64,000 bases of DNA from Noviherbaspirillum humi (GTDB taxonomy: Bacteria; Pseudomonadota; Gammaproteobacteria; Burkholderiales; Burkholderiaceae_D). Shown here piece after piece: positions 63,894-64,000 of this stretch; within the stretch, counting starts at the first letter, position 1, and each line of letters opens with the position of its first letter. The notes beneath the pieces were generated by a model. The model saw nothing but the letters and a program-made list of their open reading frames with translations, was not told the origin of the DNA and ran no database searches. Location: the NCBI RefSeq assembly GCF_900188095.1, contig NZ_FZOT01000001.1, forward strand, positions 1-64,000, read 5' to 3'. Made by a program: the position numbers and the translations under genes.

Positions 63894-64000
63894 CGCTTCA
63901 TCTGAAAGGCGAGGGAAATCCTGGCGAACTCCACCAGCAGGTCCTGGCTGCCGGCGTTGAAGGTGGCGAAGGCATTGCCGGTGCGCACCACCAGGCGCGG
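63890..64000 (-). CDS. Unknown protein, C-terminal fragment (cut by window edge)
   Basis: The last 36 codons and stop of a minus-strand gene are visible; the visible part ends VEFARISLAFQMKR. The frame is open to the window edge. The stop overlaps the MBL-hydrolase start by ATGA, as in an operon. Too little is present to name a family. Confidence 0.6.
   Translation of the reverse strand, partial: PRLVVRTGNAFATFNAGSQDLLVEFARISLAFQMKR

Overview
The window is GC-rich and densely coded. It looks like a chromosomal segment of a betaproteobacterium, order Burkholderiales, probably close to Oxalobacteraceae (Herbaspirillum or Noviherbaspirillum type). That placement is inferred from the tRNA-Tyr/tRNA-Gly/tRNA-Thr/tufB order, the family content and the base composition; no search was run. 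I see no rRNA, prophage, transposase or CRISPR array.

Layout. Positions 1-523 hold the start of a tRNA-tuf operon on the minus strand, with a clear sigma-70 promoter. Positions 0.6-13.2 kb are mostly housekeeping: a receiver-TPR protein, a DHA2 efflux pump, two tandem DUF2905 genes, a MidA-like methyltransferase, a pteridine-reductase-like SDR, folB, ttcA, a DUF6279 lipoprotein, glmU-glmS and an AI-2E family permease. Positions 13.4-24 kb hold icmF (fused isobutyryl-CoA mutase) behind a 16-bp palindromic operator, rarD, ettA, an LpxO-like hydroxylase, a protein resembling only the C-terminal half of SWIM-finger proteins, and an acyltransferase. Positions 23.8-30.6 kb are mixed accessory genes: zinc alcohol dehydrogenase with SRPBCC partner, topoisomerase IB, an orphan histidine kinase with a degenerate ethylene-receptor-like sensor, a cupin and a small ORFan.

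Positions 30.6-46.3 kb form a coherent formate dehydrogenase island. It has cofactor synthesis (mobA, moaA), an Fe-S carrier (Mrp/ApbC), a maturation operon (DUF3305, DUF3306, a poly-Fe-S protein, a TorD-like chaperone) closed by a strong terminator, the periplasmic FDH operon (Tat mini-protein, catalytic subunit with Cys at the active site, Fe-S subunit, small lipoprotein, cytochrome b, small Cys protein) closed by a second terminator, then fdhD, an ORFan and a lone tungstate-type ABC ATPase.

Positions 46.9-57.2 kb pair a CRP-like regulator with an AMP-forming acyl-CoA ligase, a complete LIV/HAAT-type ABC importer and a phenylacetate-CoA-ligase-like enzyme, suggesting import and CoA activation of an organic acid. 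Positions 57.3-60.2 kb hold a TetR/isochorismatase pair divergent from an HpaB-family protein; the intergenic promoter carries a palindromic operator. Positions 60.2-64.0 kb hold ORFans, DUF1330, a nitronate-monooxygenase-like flavoprotein, an MBL-fold hydrolase and one cut gene.

The most unusual feature is a dispersed palindromic repeat family. Two copies in opposite orientation bracket livH-livM-SBP at 50.6 and 54.4 kb, and a shorter diverged copy lies in frame inside icmF, where it encodes about 45 residues of the linker between the GTPase and mutase domains.
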